Origin: UBA10107 sp963835585
Lineage (GTDB): Archaea; Nanobdellota; Nanobdellia; Woesearchaeales; UBA10107
Reading direction: 5' to 3'
DNA: 64,000 bases
Assembly: GCA_963835585.1 (NCBI GenBank)
Contig: CAWIGF010000003.1
Location: forward strand, 1 to 64,000
The translations under genes and the position numbers were made by a program. Of the stretch, positions 1-9,336 are shown in pieces. Under the pieces are notes generated by a model, which ran no database searches, was not told where the DNA came from, and saw nothing but the letters and a program-made list of their open reading frames with translations. Each line of letters begins with the position of its first letter. Positions within the stretch are counted from its first letter, which is position 1.

Positions 1-415
1 CTCCACGAAAGACACGCGCTCATAGCCGGCTTTAATGAACAAGTCTATGGCCGCGCTGCGCGCGTAGGAATAGCCCTGTTTAAAGGAGAATCCGAGCGCC
101 GCATAGGCCGTTCATCAGCGGCTCGGCAAGGACTTCCGGCGAGGCCACGTGGAAATAGTTCTTGCCGGGCTCGGGCGAGTAAAGCGCGCGCATAGCCCTG
201 GCCCGCAGGGAGCGGTCCCCGCCCCACAGGGCATCCAAAGGCGGCAGTTTTTCAAGCAGGCCGGAAAGGGAATTGAAAGCGTTCAGCCAGAGCGAGAGGT
301 CTTCTTCGCGCGCGGCGGAAATAAGGACGGAAGAGGGCGCTTTTTCATAAGCCTTAAGCACGCGCCACGCCCTGGCGCCGGTATTAGGAACACCGGAGAT
401 CACCTTCGCTTCCAT
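1..415 (-). pseudogene. mfd: Transcription-repair coupling factor Mfd, N-terminal fragment (frameshifted, cut by window edge)
   Basis: Reads from an ATG at 415. The first 105 codons give VLISAAREEDLSLWLNAF and VASPEVLAEPL, the UvrB-homology module found at the start of Mfd. Near position 100 the frame shifts; in the next frame it continues ALGFSFKQGYSYARSAAIDL and AGYERVSFVE, the family segment that normally precedes GEFAVRG. Mfd is a cytosolic DNA translocase that removes stalled RNA polymerase and recruits UvrA. Only about 130 of roughly 1,100 residues are present. GC-rich bacterial coding, unlike the archaeal bulk of the window. The single indel is more likely a read error than decay. Confidence 0.7.
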
Positions 416-449
416 ACGTTAATGATATAATTTTGCCTAGCCTCTTACT

Positions 450-1524
450 ATGCTCAAATGGATAGAAATCAACCTTAAGATTCTGAAGAACAATGTCCGC
501 GCCGTTAAAAGGGTTTTGAGGCCGGGCGTAAGCTTATGGCGGTGGTAAAAGCCGACGGCTACGGCCACGGCGCGGAGGAGGTATCGCGCGCGGCCCTTGA
601 AACGGCGCGGCCTGCCTTGGGACGCTTACCGCGGATGAAGGCGCTGTTCTAAGGGAATGCTGCCGGAAGCGGAAATAAATCTGCTGGCTCCGTCGCTTCC
701 GGAAGAAGCGGCGGAAATAATAAAAAACCGCCTTATCCCCACGGCGGACTCGCTTGTTTTTATAAAAGCCCTTGACCGCTGCGCGCGGGGAGCAAATCCT
801 GCCCCTGCCACCTGGACATAGACTCGGGCCTGCGGCCGCTGGGGAGTAAACCCGCGCGAATTCGGGGCCTTTATCAAAGCCGCATCCGGTTTAAAAGGTC
901 CGCCCTGTAGCTCTTTCCACACACCTTGCATACGCTCCCAGAACAAACATGACCGAGGCCGAGAAAAAACTGGCCGTTTTTAAAGGGCTGGCGCGGAAGC
1001 GAAAACTTTTTCCCGGAATCAAACTGCACGCCGCCAACAGCTCGCTTCTTTGCGATTTGCCTCACTGGCAGTTCGACATGGTGCGCATAGGAAACCTGAT
1101 TTACGGCATTTATCCCACGGATGTCTACAGGGAAAAAGCGAAAGGCGCCCCCATAAAAGGCCTTGACCGGCCCTGGAAGTTTTATTCAAGGATAATTTCA
1201 ATCCGTAAAGTCAAAAAAGGCGAATCCATCGGCTATTCAAGCGCCGATTCCGCCTCCAGAAACATGACCGTAGCCACAATACCCGCGGGCTATTCGGACG
1301 GGCTCAGCATGGAACCGACCGAGCGCTCGATAAAAATAACCGCCGGTTTTGTCTACTGGGGCCTGATAAACGGGAAAAAAGCTTTCTTCGCGGGCAAGTG
1401 CGGCATAGCCCACAGCCTGCTTGACGTTACAAACATACCCGAAGCCAAAGCGGGCACGCCGGTGTCCCTGCATGTGCGGCGCACCGCGGCCAACGCAAAA
1501 ATCCCCCGCATATATAAAACGTAG
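450..1524 (+). pseudogene. alr: Alanine racemase, broken by several frameshifts
   Basis: Starts MLKWIEINLKILKNNVRAVK and shows the PLP-lysine motif VVKADGYGHG around 545-570, then breaks frame repeatedly between about 530 and 950. From 949 to the stop the frame is open for 191 codons and carries the C-terminal half, including KKGESIGYSS (position of the second catalytic base, Tyr), TIPAGYSDG and a C-terminal beta domain. The enzyme converts L- to D-alanine for peptidoglycan, so it is bacterial. Length over the whole span (about 358 codons) matches a normal alanine racemase, which argues that the breaks are sequencing errors. Divergent from the mfd fragment, convergent with the PBP gene. Confidence 0.8.
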
Positions 1525-1531
1525 TCGGTTT

Positions 1532-1626
1532 GAGGATTAGAGGATTGGAAGACTGGAGGACTGGCCTTTAAGGTCTTATAAACCTTATGGCTAATCCTCC
1601 AATCCTTGAGTCCTCCAGTCTTCTAA
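1532..1626. terminator. Inverted repeat between convergent alr and PBP genes, probable bidirectional terminator
   Basis: A perfect 14-bp inverted repeat (AAGACTGGAGGACT at 1549-1562 and its complement at 1609-1622) encloses a second hairpin, AAGGT-n7-ACCTT. The arms are extended imperfectly by copies of a GGATTAG/GGATTGG unit. It lies exactly between two convergent reading frames and its right arm overlaps the PBP stop codon. Placement and symmetry suggest a transcription stop for both strands; there is no long T-run, so a repeat element is the alternative. Confidence 0.5.
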
Positions 1627-3756
1627 TGCCCCGCGTCGCAGAATTCTTTGGGTTCGGTGTCTTTGATGAAGGCTTCCAAAAGCCTTTTCTTGCAGGTGGG
1701 AAGGGCAAGTTTGCCGGTGTCGGGGTCGATGGTGGCAAAAGTTATGCCTTCCGGCACCGGGAAGTCCCTCACGGGCTGGTCTTTAAGCACGGTTTCCATT
1801 GCCTCCGTCCACCAGGGCACCACGGTGGAGCCGCCGGTCCAGTCCTTGAAGCGATGGAGGCGAAATCGTCGTAGCCCATCCAGGCGGCCGCGACCAGATC
1901 CGGCGTGTAGCCGATGAACCAGAGATCGCTGGTTCCTTGCTGGTCCCGGTCTTGCCCGCCAGGGGCCGCTTGAGCCGGCTGGCATAGGCGCCGGTGCCGT
2001 CGCTGCACCACGCCCTTGAGCAGGTTGTGACCAGATAGGCCAGCTGGGGCGACATGGCCTCTCTTCGGAGGGGACGTGGCTCCTCCAGCATGCTTGCCCT
2101 GATGCGTCCTCCACCGCTACACGGTATAAGGCACACGGCGATGCCGCCGTTGGCGAAAGTGCCGAAGGCGCTGGCCATCTCCAGCGGGCTGACCGTGAGG
2201 CGCCCAGGCCTAGGGCGGGGACCGCCTCCAGGTCCGACTGGATGCCGGCCCGATGCGCGATCTCCACCACCAGGGCGGGCCCGACGTGCGTGATGAGGTT
2301 GATGGAGGCGATGTTGCGCGAAGGGCCAGGGCCTTGCGCAGGGTGATGGTGCCCAGGAATTTGCCGTCGAAATTGTTGGGGACCCAGATCTTGAAATCCG
2401 TGGACTGCGGCGAAGGGCTGGGTGGCCAGGTTGATGGAGTACTGGTCGGTGGCGCCCTCCAGCAGCCGCCAGTCGCGGCCGTCGTAGTAATAGGCCAGCG
2501 GAGAGTCCTCGACGAGGGAGGCCGCCGTCATAGCCCGTCTCAGGGCCGCGGCCCAGACGAAGGGCTTGAAGGTGGAGCCGGGCTGGCGGCGGGCCTGCGG
2601 CGCGGTTGAACATGGAGTCGCGCCGCCGCCCACCATGGCGCGGATGGCGCCGGTCTTGACGTCCAGAAGCACGAAGGCGCCCTGGTCTTGGGCGGCGGGG
2701 CGGTGGAGACCTCGCCGGCTCGGCGTCCGGGCTGGCTCCTCGGCCTTTTTCTTCTCCCATTCCTTGCGCGCCGACTCGTCGAAAGCGGCGAGGCCCTTCT
2801 CCATGACGTCTTCCGCCGGTCTTCTGCATGGCCGAGGTCCAGGGTGGTGTAGATCTTCAAGCCCCCCCGCCAGAAGCGCGTTGTGCCGTATTCGGCTCCA
2901 GTGCTTGCGCACGTGCTCCACGAAATAGGGCGGCCTGGCTGTGCAACAGCGTGGACTTGGATCGGCCGGGACGGCGGCTCGGGGCGCCTCCTCCATCTCC
3001 TGCGCGGTTATAATAGTTCTCCTCCAGCATGCGCTTAAGGACCAGCGCGCCGCTGCTCGCCTGGTCCGGGCTGACGAACGGGGAGTGCCGCCGGCGACTG
3101 GATGAGCCCGGCCAGAAGGGCGCATTCGGCCAGCGTCATCTCGCCGACCTCCTTGCCGAAATAAAGCTTGCGCGGCCGACTGGACCCCGTAGGCCCCTTG
3201 CCCGAAATAGACCTGGTTGAGGTAGAGCTGCAGGATCTCGGGCTTGGAGAAGTTGCGCTCGATCTGGATGGCGAGCAGGATCTCCCGGAGCTTGCGCACG
3301 AATTGCGCTCGGGCTCAGGAAAATCTGCCGGGAGAGCTGCATGGTGATGGTGGAGCCGCCCTGCGGGACGCGGCCGGGCAGGAGGTCGGCGAAGGCGCGC
3401 ATTATGCCGCGCGGGCGAGATGCCCCAGTGCTTGAAGAACTGGTCGTCCTCGATGGCGATGACCGCGTTCTGCATGTCCACGGGGATCTTGGTAAGCGTC
3501 AGCAGGGCCCGCTTCTCGACCGAAAACTCGGCAATTACCTCGTTATTGACGTCGTAAACGTAAGTGGTGAGCGAAGGAGTGTATTCGTCGAGCTTGTCGA
3601 TGGAAGGGATATCCGCCAGGATGCCGCGCATCATGATGGGAAGCGGCTACGATCACCACGGCGGCAGACTGTGGCGGTAACAGATACCGCCTTAAGCGCC
3701 AGCTCCCGCGCCGAAAGGCCGTCAAGATGTTCAAGGGATCTGCGTATAAATTCCAT
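1623..3756 (-). pseudogene. Class A penicillin-binding protein (PBP1A type), multiply frameshifted
   Basis: Begins MEFIRRSLEHLDGLSAREL at 3756, followed by a membrane segment and, after a shift, YVYDVNNEVIAEFSVEKRA and VIAIEDDQFFKHWGI, the glycosyltransferase-51 site with its catalytic Glu. Other frames then give PQGGSTITMQLSRQIF, IQIERNFSKPEILQLYLNQV, MTLAECALLAGLIQSP, the transpeptidase SxxK motif in PGSTFKPFVWA (about 2560) and KTGTS (about 1945). It would polymerise and cross-link peptidoglycan at the inner membrane. At least eight frame changes are needed to read it through; motif order is intact, so read errors in a very GC-rich stretch are more likely than decay. Confidence 0.8.
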
Positions 3757-3935
3757 AGCTCGATTCCCACAATTATATCAAATGCCCGCGGCGGCGGGGA
3801 TAAAGCGGGCGAGAGATCTTGTGTTGGCTGCCTGACGGGCATAGCCCTTGATACGGCACAACCATAGGTTTGGCCTCGTTGCGACTATTTTTATACAATA
3901 GCGTTTAACGAAGCTTCAGCAACGGAGGCATACAA

Positions 3936-5056
3936 ATGAAAGTGCCGATGGTTGACATGCTGGCGGGCTAGCCCCCCATAAAGGACGAAATTGAAACAGC
4001 GGTGAAGAACGTGTTAAATAAAGCGAATTTCATACTTGGCGAAGAAGTGGCAAGTTCAGAAAAGAATTCGCCGCCCAGATCGGCGCGAAATACGCCGGTG
4101 GGAGTGGCAAGCGGCACCGACGCCATAAGGCTTGCCATACTGGCCTGCGGCATAAAGCCGGGCGACGAGGTTATAACCACCCCTTTTACCTTTATAGCCA
4201 CCACTGAAACCATCAGTCAGGCCGGGGCCGTGCCTGGTATTTGCCGATATTGAGCCGGACACCTACAACTGGACCTTAAGTGCGTTGAAAAAAGATAACA
4301 AAAAAGACAAAAGCCATAATTCCGGTGCATCTTTACGGCCACCCGGCTGACATGGACGGCCTGATGGCGCTGGCGAAAAAACATAATCTCAGAGTAATTG
4401 AAGACTGCGCGCAGTCTTTCACTGGCAAGTATAAGCTCTGGAGGCAAGGACTGGAAGTACCTGGGAAACATAGGCGACTGCGGCACTTTCAGCTTTTTCC
4501 CGGCAAAAAACCTTGGCGCTTTCGGCGACGGCGGCATGGTAAGCACCAACAACGAAAAATCAACGAAGAACTAAAAGCCCTCAGGAACCACGGCAGCAAA
4601 GAGCGCTATCTCTACGAGATGGAAGGCTTCAATTCGCGCCTGGACACCGTGTAGGCGGCCATACTCTCCGTGCGCAACTGAAATATGTGGAAAGATGGAC
4701 CGAAATGAGGACAAGAAAGTGGCACAAAAGTACGCCGACGCGCTGAACGGAATCTGCGTTACCCCCGGTTGACGGCCCAATTGCAGATACTCCTTCAATT
4801 ATTACACCATCCGCTTTGACTCCAAGGCCAAACGCGACACCGCGCAAAAATACTTGACGGAACAGGGCATAGCTAATCAGATACAATTACCCGCTCTCCC
4901 TGCACTGGAGAAAGCCTACGCGCACCACAGCGCTAAAAAAGTCGATTTCCGGTTTGCGAGAAGGTGCAGGACACGGTATTCTCGCTGCCAATGTACCCGG
5001 AACTAAGCGACGAGCAGATAAAGACCGTAACCGACGCGGTAAAAAGCGTCCCTTAA
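3936..5056 (+). pseudogene. DegT/DnrJ/EryC1/StrS-family PLP aminotransferase, frameshifted
   Basis: GGAGG precedes ATG 3936. The protein reads MKVPMVDMLAG, an in-frame stop, then PPIKDEIETAV in the same register, VGVASGTDAIRLAILACGIK, PGDEVITTPFTFIATTETI, IPVHLYGHPADMDGLMALAK, RVIEDCAQS and, across shifts, the PLP-lysine region with NLGAFGDGG, and LRNHGSKERYLYEMEGFNSR. These are standard DegT-family signatures; members transaminate nucleotide-linked keto-sugars for surface polysaccharide. About 370 codons in total, the usual length. Several single-base indels and one nonsense codon disrupt it. Substrate cannot be assigned. Confidence 0.8.
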
Positions 5057-5096
5057 GGTAAGCGCGGCTATGTCCTGACGCGGCTTGTGAGTCTAA

Positions 5097-5140
5097 AATA
5101 CACGGGCCGAACTAAGGGCCCGGTTCTGTATTTTTTTTAT
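5097..5140. terminator. Rho-independent terminator between the aminotransferase and the membrane protein
   Basis: Nested inverted repeat: AATACA (5097-5102) with TGTATT (5127-5132), and CGGGCC (5103-5108) with GGCCCG (5117-5122), followed by a run of eight T residues. Position is 40 bp past the aminotransferase stop and just beyond the stop of the convergent gene. A classic bacterial intrinsic terminator, unlike anything in the archaeal portion. Confidence 0.7.
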
Positions 5141-5144
5141 CTCT

Positions 5145-5907
5145 TTAGGTGGAAATTCTTTTTGACAGCAGGATCCGGGTTAACCTGGAGAACGCTGTAT
5201 CTCGGGGGTTTATGAAATTTACGTTCAGGTTCATGGCGGCGTAATTGAAAGGCAGGATGTAAAAAGGGAGTTCTTTCTCAAACCTTTTCACTTCTTTGGT
5301 CCCGGAATAAATTTTCTCAAGCGCGGCATATTCCGCCGGGAATTTTCCCGGCGGGGGCCGCCTTTATGGGGACATATTCAGGCTCCGAAATTACCACATA
5401 ATCCGCTTTTGAGTAGATTTTGCCAAGTTCGGCTACGGCTTTCATCGCCGACGATTGGGAAGACGCTCCTTCCAGAATTTTAAAAGAACCCGAATGCCGC
5501 CTTATAACAAACGGCGTCCAGGTATCGTTCTTGGGTATCGCGATGGTTGAGCCTTCCGGTAAATTCTGCCGTATCCATGAGTCGGCTTCCTTTATGGTAT
5601 AGTCCGAAATGTAATTTCGCTTGATAAAAAGAGTATAAAACAGAACCTGTGCGAATACCGCGATAACGATAATTTTTCCCCAACGCTTGTCACACAGGGA
5701 ATGGGCAAGATCTCCGGCGGCGAGAAAGATAAAAGGGGCGACGAGCAGCGTATAAAGCACATAGGTAACTGTTGTGGCGCCTGCCCAGGCGATAAACAGC
5801 GTGCAGTAAACGGCGATAATTTTTTTTTCGGAAACCGGACCGAGCAATACGTGTTGTCGAAGGTACCAGATAATAAAACCACGTATTGCTCCTCTTCGCC
5901 AAAACAA
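5145..5907 (-). pseudogene. C-terminal part of a membrane glycosyltransferase-like protein (GT39/PMT type), truncated and frameshifted
   Basis: Frame from 5907 gives hydrophobic helices (KKIIAVYCTLFIAWAGATT, YVLYTLLVAPFIFLAAGDL, IIVIAVFAQVLFYTLF) and then a soluble tail with ADSWIRQNLPEGSTIAIP and YVVISEPEY. After a shift near 5340 it continues EYAALEKIYSGTKEVKRFEK and LPFYILPFNY to a stop at 5145. TM bundle plus a C-terminal domain with WIRQNLPEGSTIA is typical of GT39-like mannosyl/glycosyltransferases that use lipid-linked sugars. An in-frame stop just upstream of 5907, close to the contig junction, removes the N-terminal half. Family assignment is tentative. Confidence 0.5.
5842..5891. 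repeat. 12-bp perfect inverted repeat beside the chimeric junction
   Basis: GAGCAATACGTG at 5842-5853 recurs as its exact complement at 5880-5891, 26 bp apart, inside what should be coding sequence of the membrane protein. Inverted duplications near a composition break are what multiple-displacement or assembly chimeras often leave, but a chance repeat is possible. Confidence 0.5.
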
Positions 5908-5970
5908 AATTTTTTGTTATGTTCCTTATCATCAAAACCTCGAATTTAGGCCTTTAAAGGCTTATAGGGA
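5892..5970. other. Probable chimeric junction between bacterial and archaeal sequence
   Basis: Left of here all genes are bacterial, GC-rich and indel-ridden; right of here all genes are archaeal, AT-rich and intact (one exception). The last bacterial frame ends at an in-frame stop at about 5917, and the first archaeal element starts at 5975. The exact join cannot be placed more closely by eye. Confidence 0.75.
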
Positions 5971-5974
5971 CAAT

Positions 5975-5996
5975 ACTCCATAGGAAGCAAGGGGGT
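5975..5996 (+). promoter_or_regulatory. ORB-like Orc1/Cdc6 binding element upstream of tbp-mcm
   Basis: The sequence CTCCATAGGAAGCAAGGGGG fits the archaeal origin recognition box layout (short dyad TCCANNGGAA, then a G-rich stretch). It closely resembles the two elements flanking the origin at 17835-17856 and 18075-18096, which share TTCCATAGGAAATG and a G-run. It sits about 100 bp upstream of tbp. Confidence 0.6.
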
Positions 5997-6034
5997 ATTT
6001 GTCGGTATGATATCTATATCTATAAATGGTAGTA

Positions 6035-6061
6035 TTTATAAATAGATACTTCTTTATAAAT
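6035..6061 (+). promoter_or_regulatory. TATA boxes of the tbp-mcm transcription unit
   Basis: Two TATA-type hexamers, TTTATAAATA at 6035-6044 and CTTTATAAATG at 6052-6061, lie 38-60 nt ahead of the tbp start. The second would place the transcript start near 6083, giving a short leader that includes the GGGGGG run at 6086-6091, a possible ribosome binding site. Confidence 0.55.
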
Positions 6062-6098
6062 GTTATAAGTCATTAATAAGTATATGGGGGGAAATTAA

Positions 6099-6665
6099 AT
6101 GGCTGAAGAGAAACTTGATATAAAAATTGTGAACATAGTTGTATCTTCTTCTCTGGAACACGACATTCCACTTGAGAAGATGGCAGCGACACTCAGCAAT
6201 ACTGAGTACAATCCTGAACAGTTCCCAGGATTAGTAATAAGAATAAAGGAACCAAAGACGTCTGCATTGATATTTAGTTCTGGAAAAATCGTCTGCACTG
6301 GGGCAAAAACCCTTGATGAAGTACGAAAATGCATTGATAAGATCATACAGAGCCTTGAAAAAATAAATGTCAAGATAACAGTGGTTCCTGTAATCACGAT
6401 TCAGAACATTGTAGCATCTGGTGCAGTCGGCATGGATTTGAATTTAAATTCATTGGCGATGAAACTTGATAATACGGAATACGAACCTGAGCAGTTCCCT
6501 GGACTTGTATATAAGGTAAAAATAACAAAGAACACCGACAAGCCATTCAATGCCACATTTTTGTTGTTCAGCAATGGAAAGATTGTCTGTACTGGAACAA
6601 AGAGCGAAGCGCAAGTTAATATAGCAGTACGACAGCTTATCGAGAACTTGAAAAAAGTAAAGTAA
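6099..6665 (+). CDS. tbp: TATA-box-binding protein (TBP)
   Basis: 188 aa made of two direct repeats of about 90 residues, each with the TBP core pattern: NTEYNPEQFPGLVIRIKEPK with IFSSGKIVCTGAKT in the first, NTEYEPEQFPGLVYKVKI with LFSNGKIVCTGTKS in the second. TBP recognises the archaeal TATA box and recruits TFB and RNA polymerase. Length is typical for archaea and there is no acidic tail. First gene of a probable tbp-mcm-rpa operon (22 and 9 bp gaps). The upstream ORB-like element could tie its expression to replication proteins; that is inference. Confidence 0.97.
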   Translation: MAEEKLDIKIVNIVVSSSLEHDIPLEKMAATLSNTEYNPEQFPGLVIRIKEPKTSALIFSSGKIVCTGAKTLDEVRKCIDKIIQSLEKINVKITVVPVITIQNIVASGAVGMDLNLNSLAMKLDNTEYEPEQFPGLVYKVKITKNTDKPFNATFLLFSNGKIVCTGTKSEAQVNIAVRQLIENLKKVK

Positions 6666-6687
6666 ACTCTTTTCAATTCATATTTGT

Positions 6688-8703
6688 ATGGATGCTGCTG
6701 AACAAGTTAGGAAGTTTGAAGATTTTTTTGATACATATTATCGAACTGAGCTAGCAGAACAGATAAGAAAAGGCGAAGATTTTCTCCCCGTAGACTTTTC
6801 GAAGCTCTCCCAATTCGATCCTGATTTGGCGACCCTTCTTCTTGAGGATCCGGAAAATGTACTGAAAGCAGCGGAGATTGCCGTATCTAGTTTCACGTCA
6901 TCTCGGCAACCCATTAACTTCATAATGCGCGTATATAATCTTCCTGAAACTCAGAGAATTATGGTAAGAAATATACGAAGCAAGCACATAGGAAAGCTTC
7001 TTTATGTTGTTGGATTAGTAAGGCAAAAAACTGACGTAAGACCCCAGGTAACAAGCACTAGATTCGAATGCCCTAGTTGTGGAAATATAATACCCATACT
7101 GCAACTTGATTCAAAATTCAGGGAGCCGACAAGTTGTGGTTGTGGAAGAAAAGGAAAATTCAGGCTATTAAGCAAGGAACTTGTGGATGCCCAAGGAATT
7201 GTTTTGGAGGAGGTTCCCGAACAATTGGAGGGAGGGGAGCAGCCAAAAAGAATTAACATACTACTCAAAAAAGACCTTGTTTCACCTTTGACGGATAGAA
7301 GAACAAATCCAGGTACAAAAATAGGGATAACTGGAATCCTGAAAGAAGTTCCAATTCTTGCAAAAGACGGTGGAAAACTTACGAAATTTGAACTAGTTAT
7401 TGAATCAAATTACGTTCAGAGCATAGAAGAAGAGTTCAGTGACCTCAAAATATCTGAAGAAGAAATGAGAGAGATAGAAAGGCTTTCAAAAGACAAAAGA
7501 GTACATGAGAAATTCACACAATCGATTGCGCCAAGCATTTACGGTCATGAAAAAATAAAAGAAGCGTTAGTGTTGCAGCTTTTGGGTGGAGTTAGGCAGG
7601 TGCGAAAAGACGGAGTTGCAACAAGGGGGGACATCCATGTTTTGTTAATTGGAGATCCGGGATCTGGAAAATCTCAGTTATTAAAAAGAATTTCTGTTGT
7701 CGCTCCAAAAGCGAGATATGTTTCGGGAAAAGGAGCATCTGGAGCTGGACTCACTGCTGCTGTCGTAAAGGATGATTTCCTTGGTGGATGGAGTTTGGAG
7801 GCTGGTGCACTGGTTCTTGCAAATCAGGGAATTTGTGTCATTGACGAGCTTGACAAGATGACGAAAGAAGATAGGGATGCTATGCATGAAGCACTTGAAC
7901 AACAAACAGTCTCCATCTCAAAAGCTAACATACAGGCAACATTGCGATGTGAAACAACTTTGCTTGCAGCTGCAAACCCGAAAATGGGAAGATTCGATCC
8001 GTTCGAACCAATTCCGAAACAAATAGATTTGCCTAATACATTAATCAACAGATTTGACCTCATATTCCCAATAAAAGATATGCCGGACGTGGAAAAAGAC
8101 GAGAAATTGGCAAGCTTTGTCCTAGGCCTTCATCAGAAAGAAATAACAGAGCATGAAATACCAAAAGACCTATTGAGGAAGTACATCGCCATTGCCAAAA
8201 GAATAATACCAATATTAAGCGATGAAGCAGTTAAAGAAATCAAAAGTTATTACATGAAAATGAGATCATCGGGAGAGAATGAAGGTTCATACAAATCAGT
8301 CCCCATTTCTGCAAGACAATTAGAAGCATTAGTAAGGCTTTCAGAAGCGTCAGCACGTTTGAGACTTAGCAAAGTGGTCGAAAAACAAGATGCCGAAAAG
8401 GCTGTTGAACTTCTTCATTATTGCCTTACGACAATAGGAATCGATCCAGAAACAGGAAAGATAGATATTGACAGGATCACCACAGGAATAACTACATCGC
8501 AAAGAAACAAATTCCACACAATGAAAGAGATAATATCGGAATTGGAATCACAACTCGGAAAAACAATACCAATCGAGGAAATAATAAAACTGGCCAAAGA
8601 CAGAGGCATAGAGGAGTCGCAGGCCGATGAGTTCATAGAGAAATTGAAACGTGAAGGAGAACTATACGAACCGCGACCTGGATTCATAGCACGCGTTGCA
8701 TAA
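6688..8703 (+). CDS. mcm: Minichromosome maintenance replicative helicase MCM
   Basis: 671 aa. N-terminal domain with a zinc site (CPSCG about residue 127, then CGCGRKGK about residue 150), then the AAA+ core: Walker A GDPGSGKSQ (about 325), Walker B VIDELDKM (about 385) and the arginine-finger region NTLINRFDLIFP (about 450). A C-terminal winged helix follows (ITTGITTSQRNKFHTMKEII onward). MCM hexamers unwind DNA ahead of the fork. Lies directly after tbp and before an RPA-like gene, and within 10 kb of cdc6, polB, polC and the origin. No intein, full length. Confidence 0.97.
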   Translation: MDAAEQVRKFEDFFDTYYRTELAEQIRKGEDFLPVDFSKLSQFDPDLATLLLEDPENVLKAAEIAVSSFTSSRQPINFIMRVYNLPETQRIMVRNIRSKHIGKLLYVVGLVRQKTDVRPQVTSTRFECPSCGNIIPILQLDSKFREPTSCGCGRKGKFRLLSKELVDAQGIVLEEVPEQLEGGEQPKRINILLKKDLVSPLTDRRTNPGTKIGITGILKEVPILAKDGGKLTKFELVIESNYVQSIEEEFSDLKISEEEMREIERLSKDKRVHEKFTQSIAPSIYGHEKIKEALVLQLLGGVRQVRKDGVATRGDIHVLLIGDPGSGKSQLLKRISVVAPKARYVSGKGASGAGLTAAVVKDDFLGGWSLEAGALVLANQGICVIDELDKMTKEDRDAMHEALEQQTVSISKANIQATLRCETTLLAAANPKMGRFDPFEPIPKQIDLPNTLINRFDLIFPIKDMPDVEKDEKLASFVLGLHQKEITEHEIPKDLLRKYIAIAKRIIPILSDEAVKEIKSYYMKMRSSGENEGSYKSVPISARQLEALVRLSEASARLRLSKVVEKQDAEKAVELLHYCLTTIGIDPETGKIDIDRITTGITTSQRNKFHTMKEIISELESQLGKTIPIEEIIKLAKDRGIEESQADEFIEKLKREGELYEPRPGFIARVA

Positions 8704-8712
8704 ATCATAATC

Positions 8713-9336
8713 ATGAGTGACCCCCCACAGGCAATACAACCACGACAGACTGCATACATTGTTCAAATAAAGGACATTCTGGAAGGAAAATTAATAAAAG
8801 AAGAAGGATGGATTCCGAATCACATAGAGATAGGAGGAAAGCAGGTCTCACGTGTTAATATAATCGGTACTATAATAGATAGCTCACTAAAGAATAATGT
8901 CCAAACACTTATTTTTGACGATGGTTCTGGAAAGATAACAGTCCGTAATTTTGACAAACCTTTTGATGTTAAGATAGGAGATGTTGTTCTGCTTATCGGG
9001 AGAATTAGACAGTACGGCCAAGAAATATACTTATCTCCAGAAATAATTAAGAAGAATATAAACACAAAATGGAACATACTATGGAAGAAAAGAATGCTTC
9101 AACACATGGAGACTGATAATAAGGAAATCGATGAGACAAAAAAAGAAGTTGTCAAGGATGAGCCACAATCCCAAAGAGAAAAGATTCTAAATAAAATAAG
9201 AGACCTTGATGATGGATCGGGTGCTTCTTATGAAGAAATATTAAATGAGTTCCATGATGAAAAATACATTGGAACGCTTTTGTTAGAAGGTGATGTATTC
9301 GAAATTAAGCCAGGACGATTAAAAGTTTTGGATTAA
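8713..9336 (+). CDS. RPA32-like single-stranded DNA binding protein (OB fold plus winged helix)
   Basis: 207 aa. Residues 30-115 form an OB fold (VSRVNIIGTIIDSS, LIFDDGSGKITVRNF, GDVVLLIGRIRQYGQEIYLS). A charged linker follows, then a C-terminal winged-helix-like domain (KILNKIRDLDDGSGASYEEI to PGRLKVLD), the same order as eukaryotic RPA32. It probably binds ssDNA or partners an RPA large subunit at the fork. Starts 9 bp after mcm, so the two are surely cotranscribed. Its stop overlaps the convergent spoIIM-like gene by 4 bp. Confidence 0.75.
   Translation: MSDPPQAIQPRQTAYIVQIKDILEGKLIKEEGWIPNHIEIGGKQVSRVNIIGTIIDSSLKNNVQTLIFDDGSGKITVRNFDKPFDVKIGDVVLLIGRIRQYGQEIYLSPEIIKKNINTKWNILWKKRMLQHMETDNKEIDETKKEVVKDEPQSQREKILNKIRDLDDGSGASYEEILNEFHDEKYIGTLLLEGDVFEIKPGRLKVLD

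Noticed and set aside
1..5930. Horizontal transfer of bacterial cell-wall genes into the archaeon
   Set aside because: Every gene is broken by indels, composition changes abruptly, there is no mobile element, and an archaeon of this type has no use for alanine racemase plus PBP. Assembly chimera is simpler.
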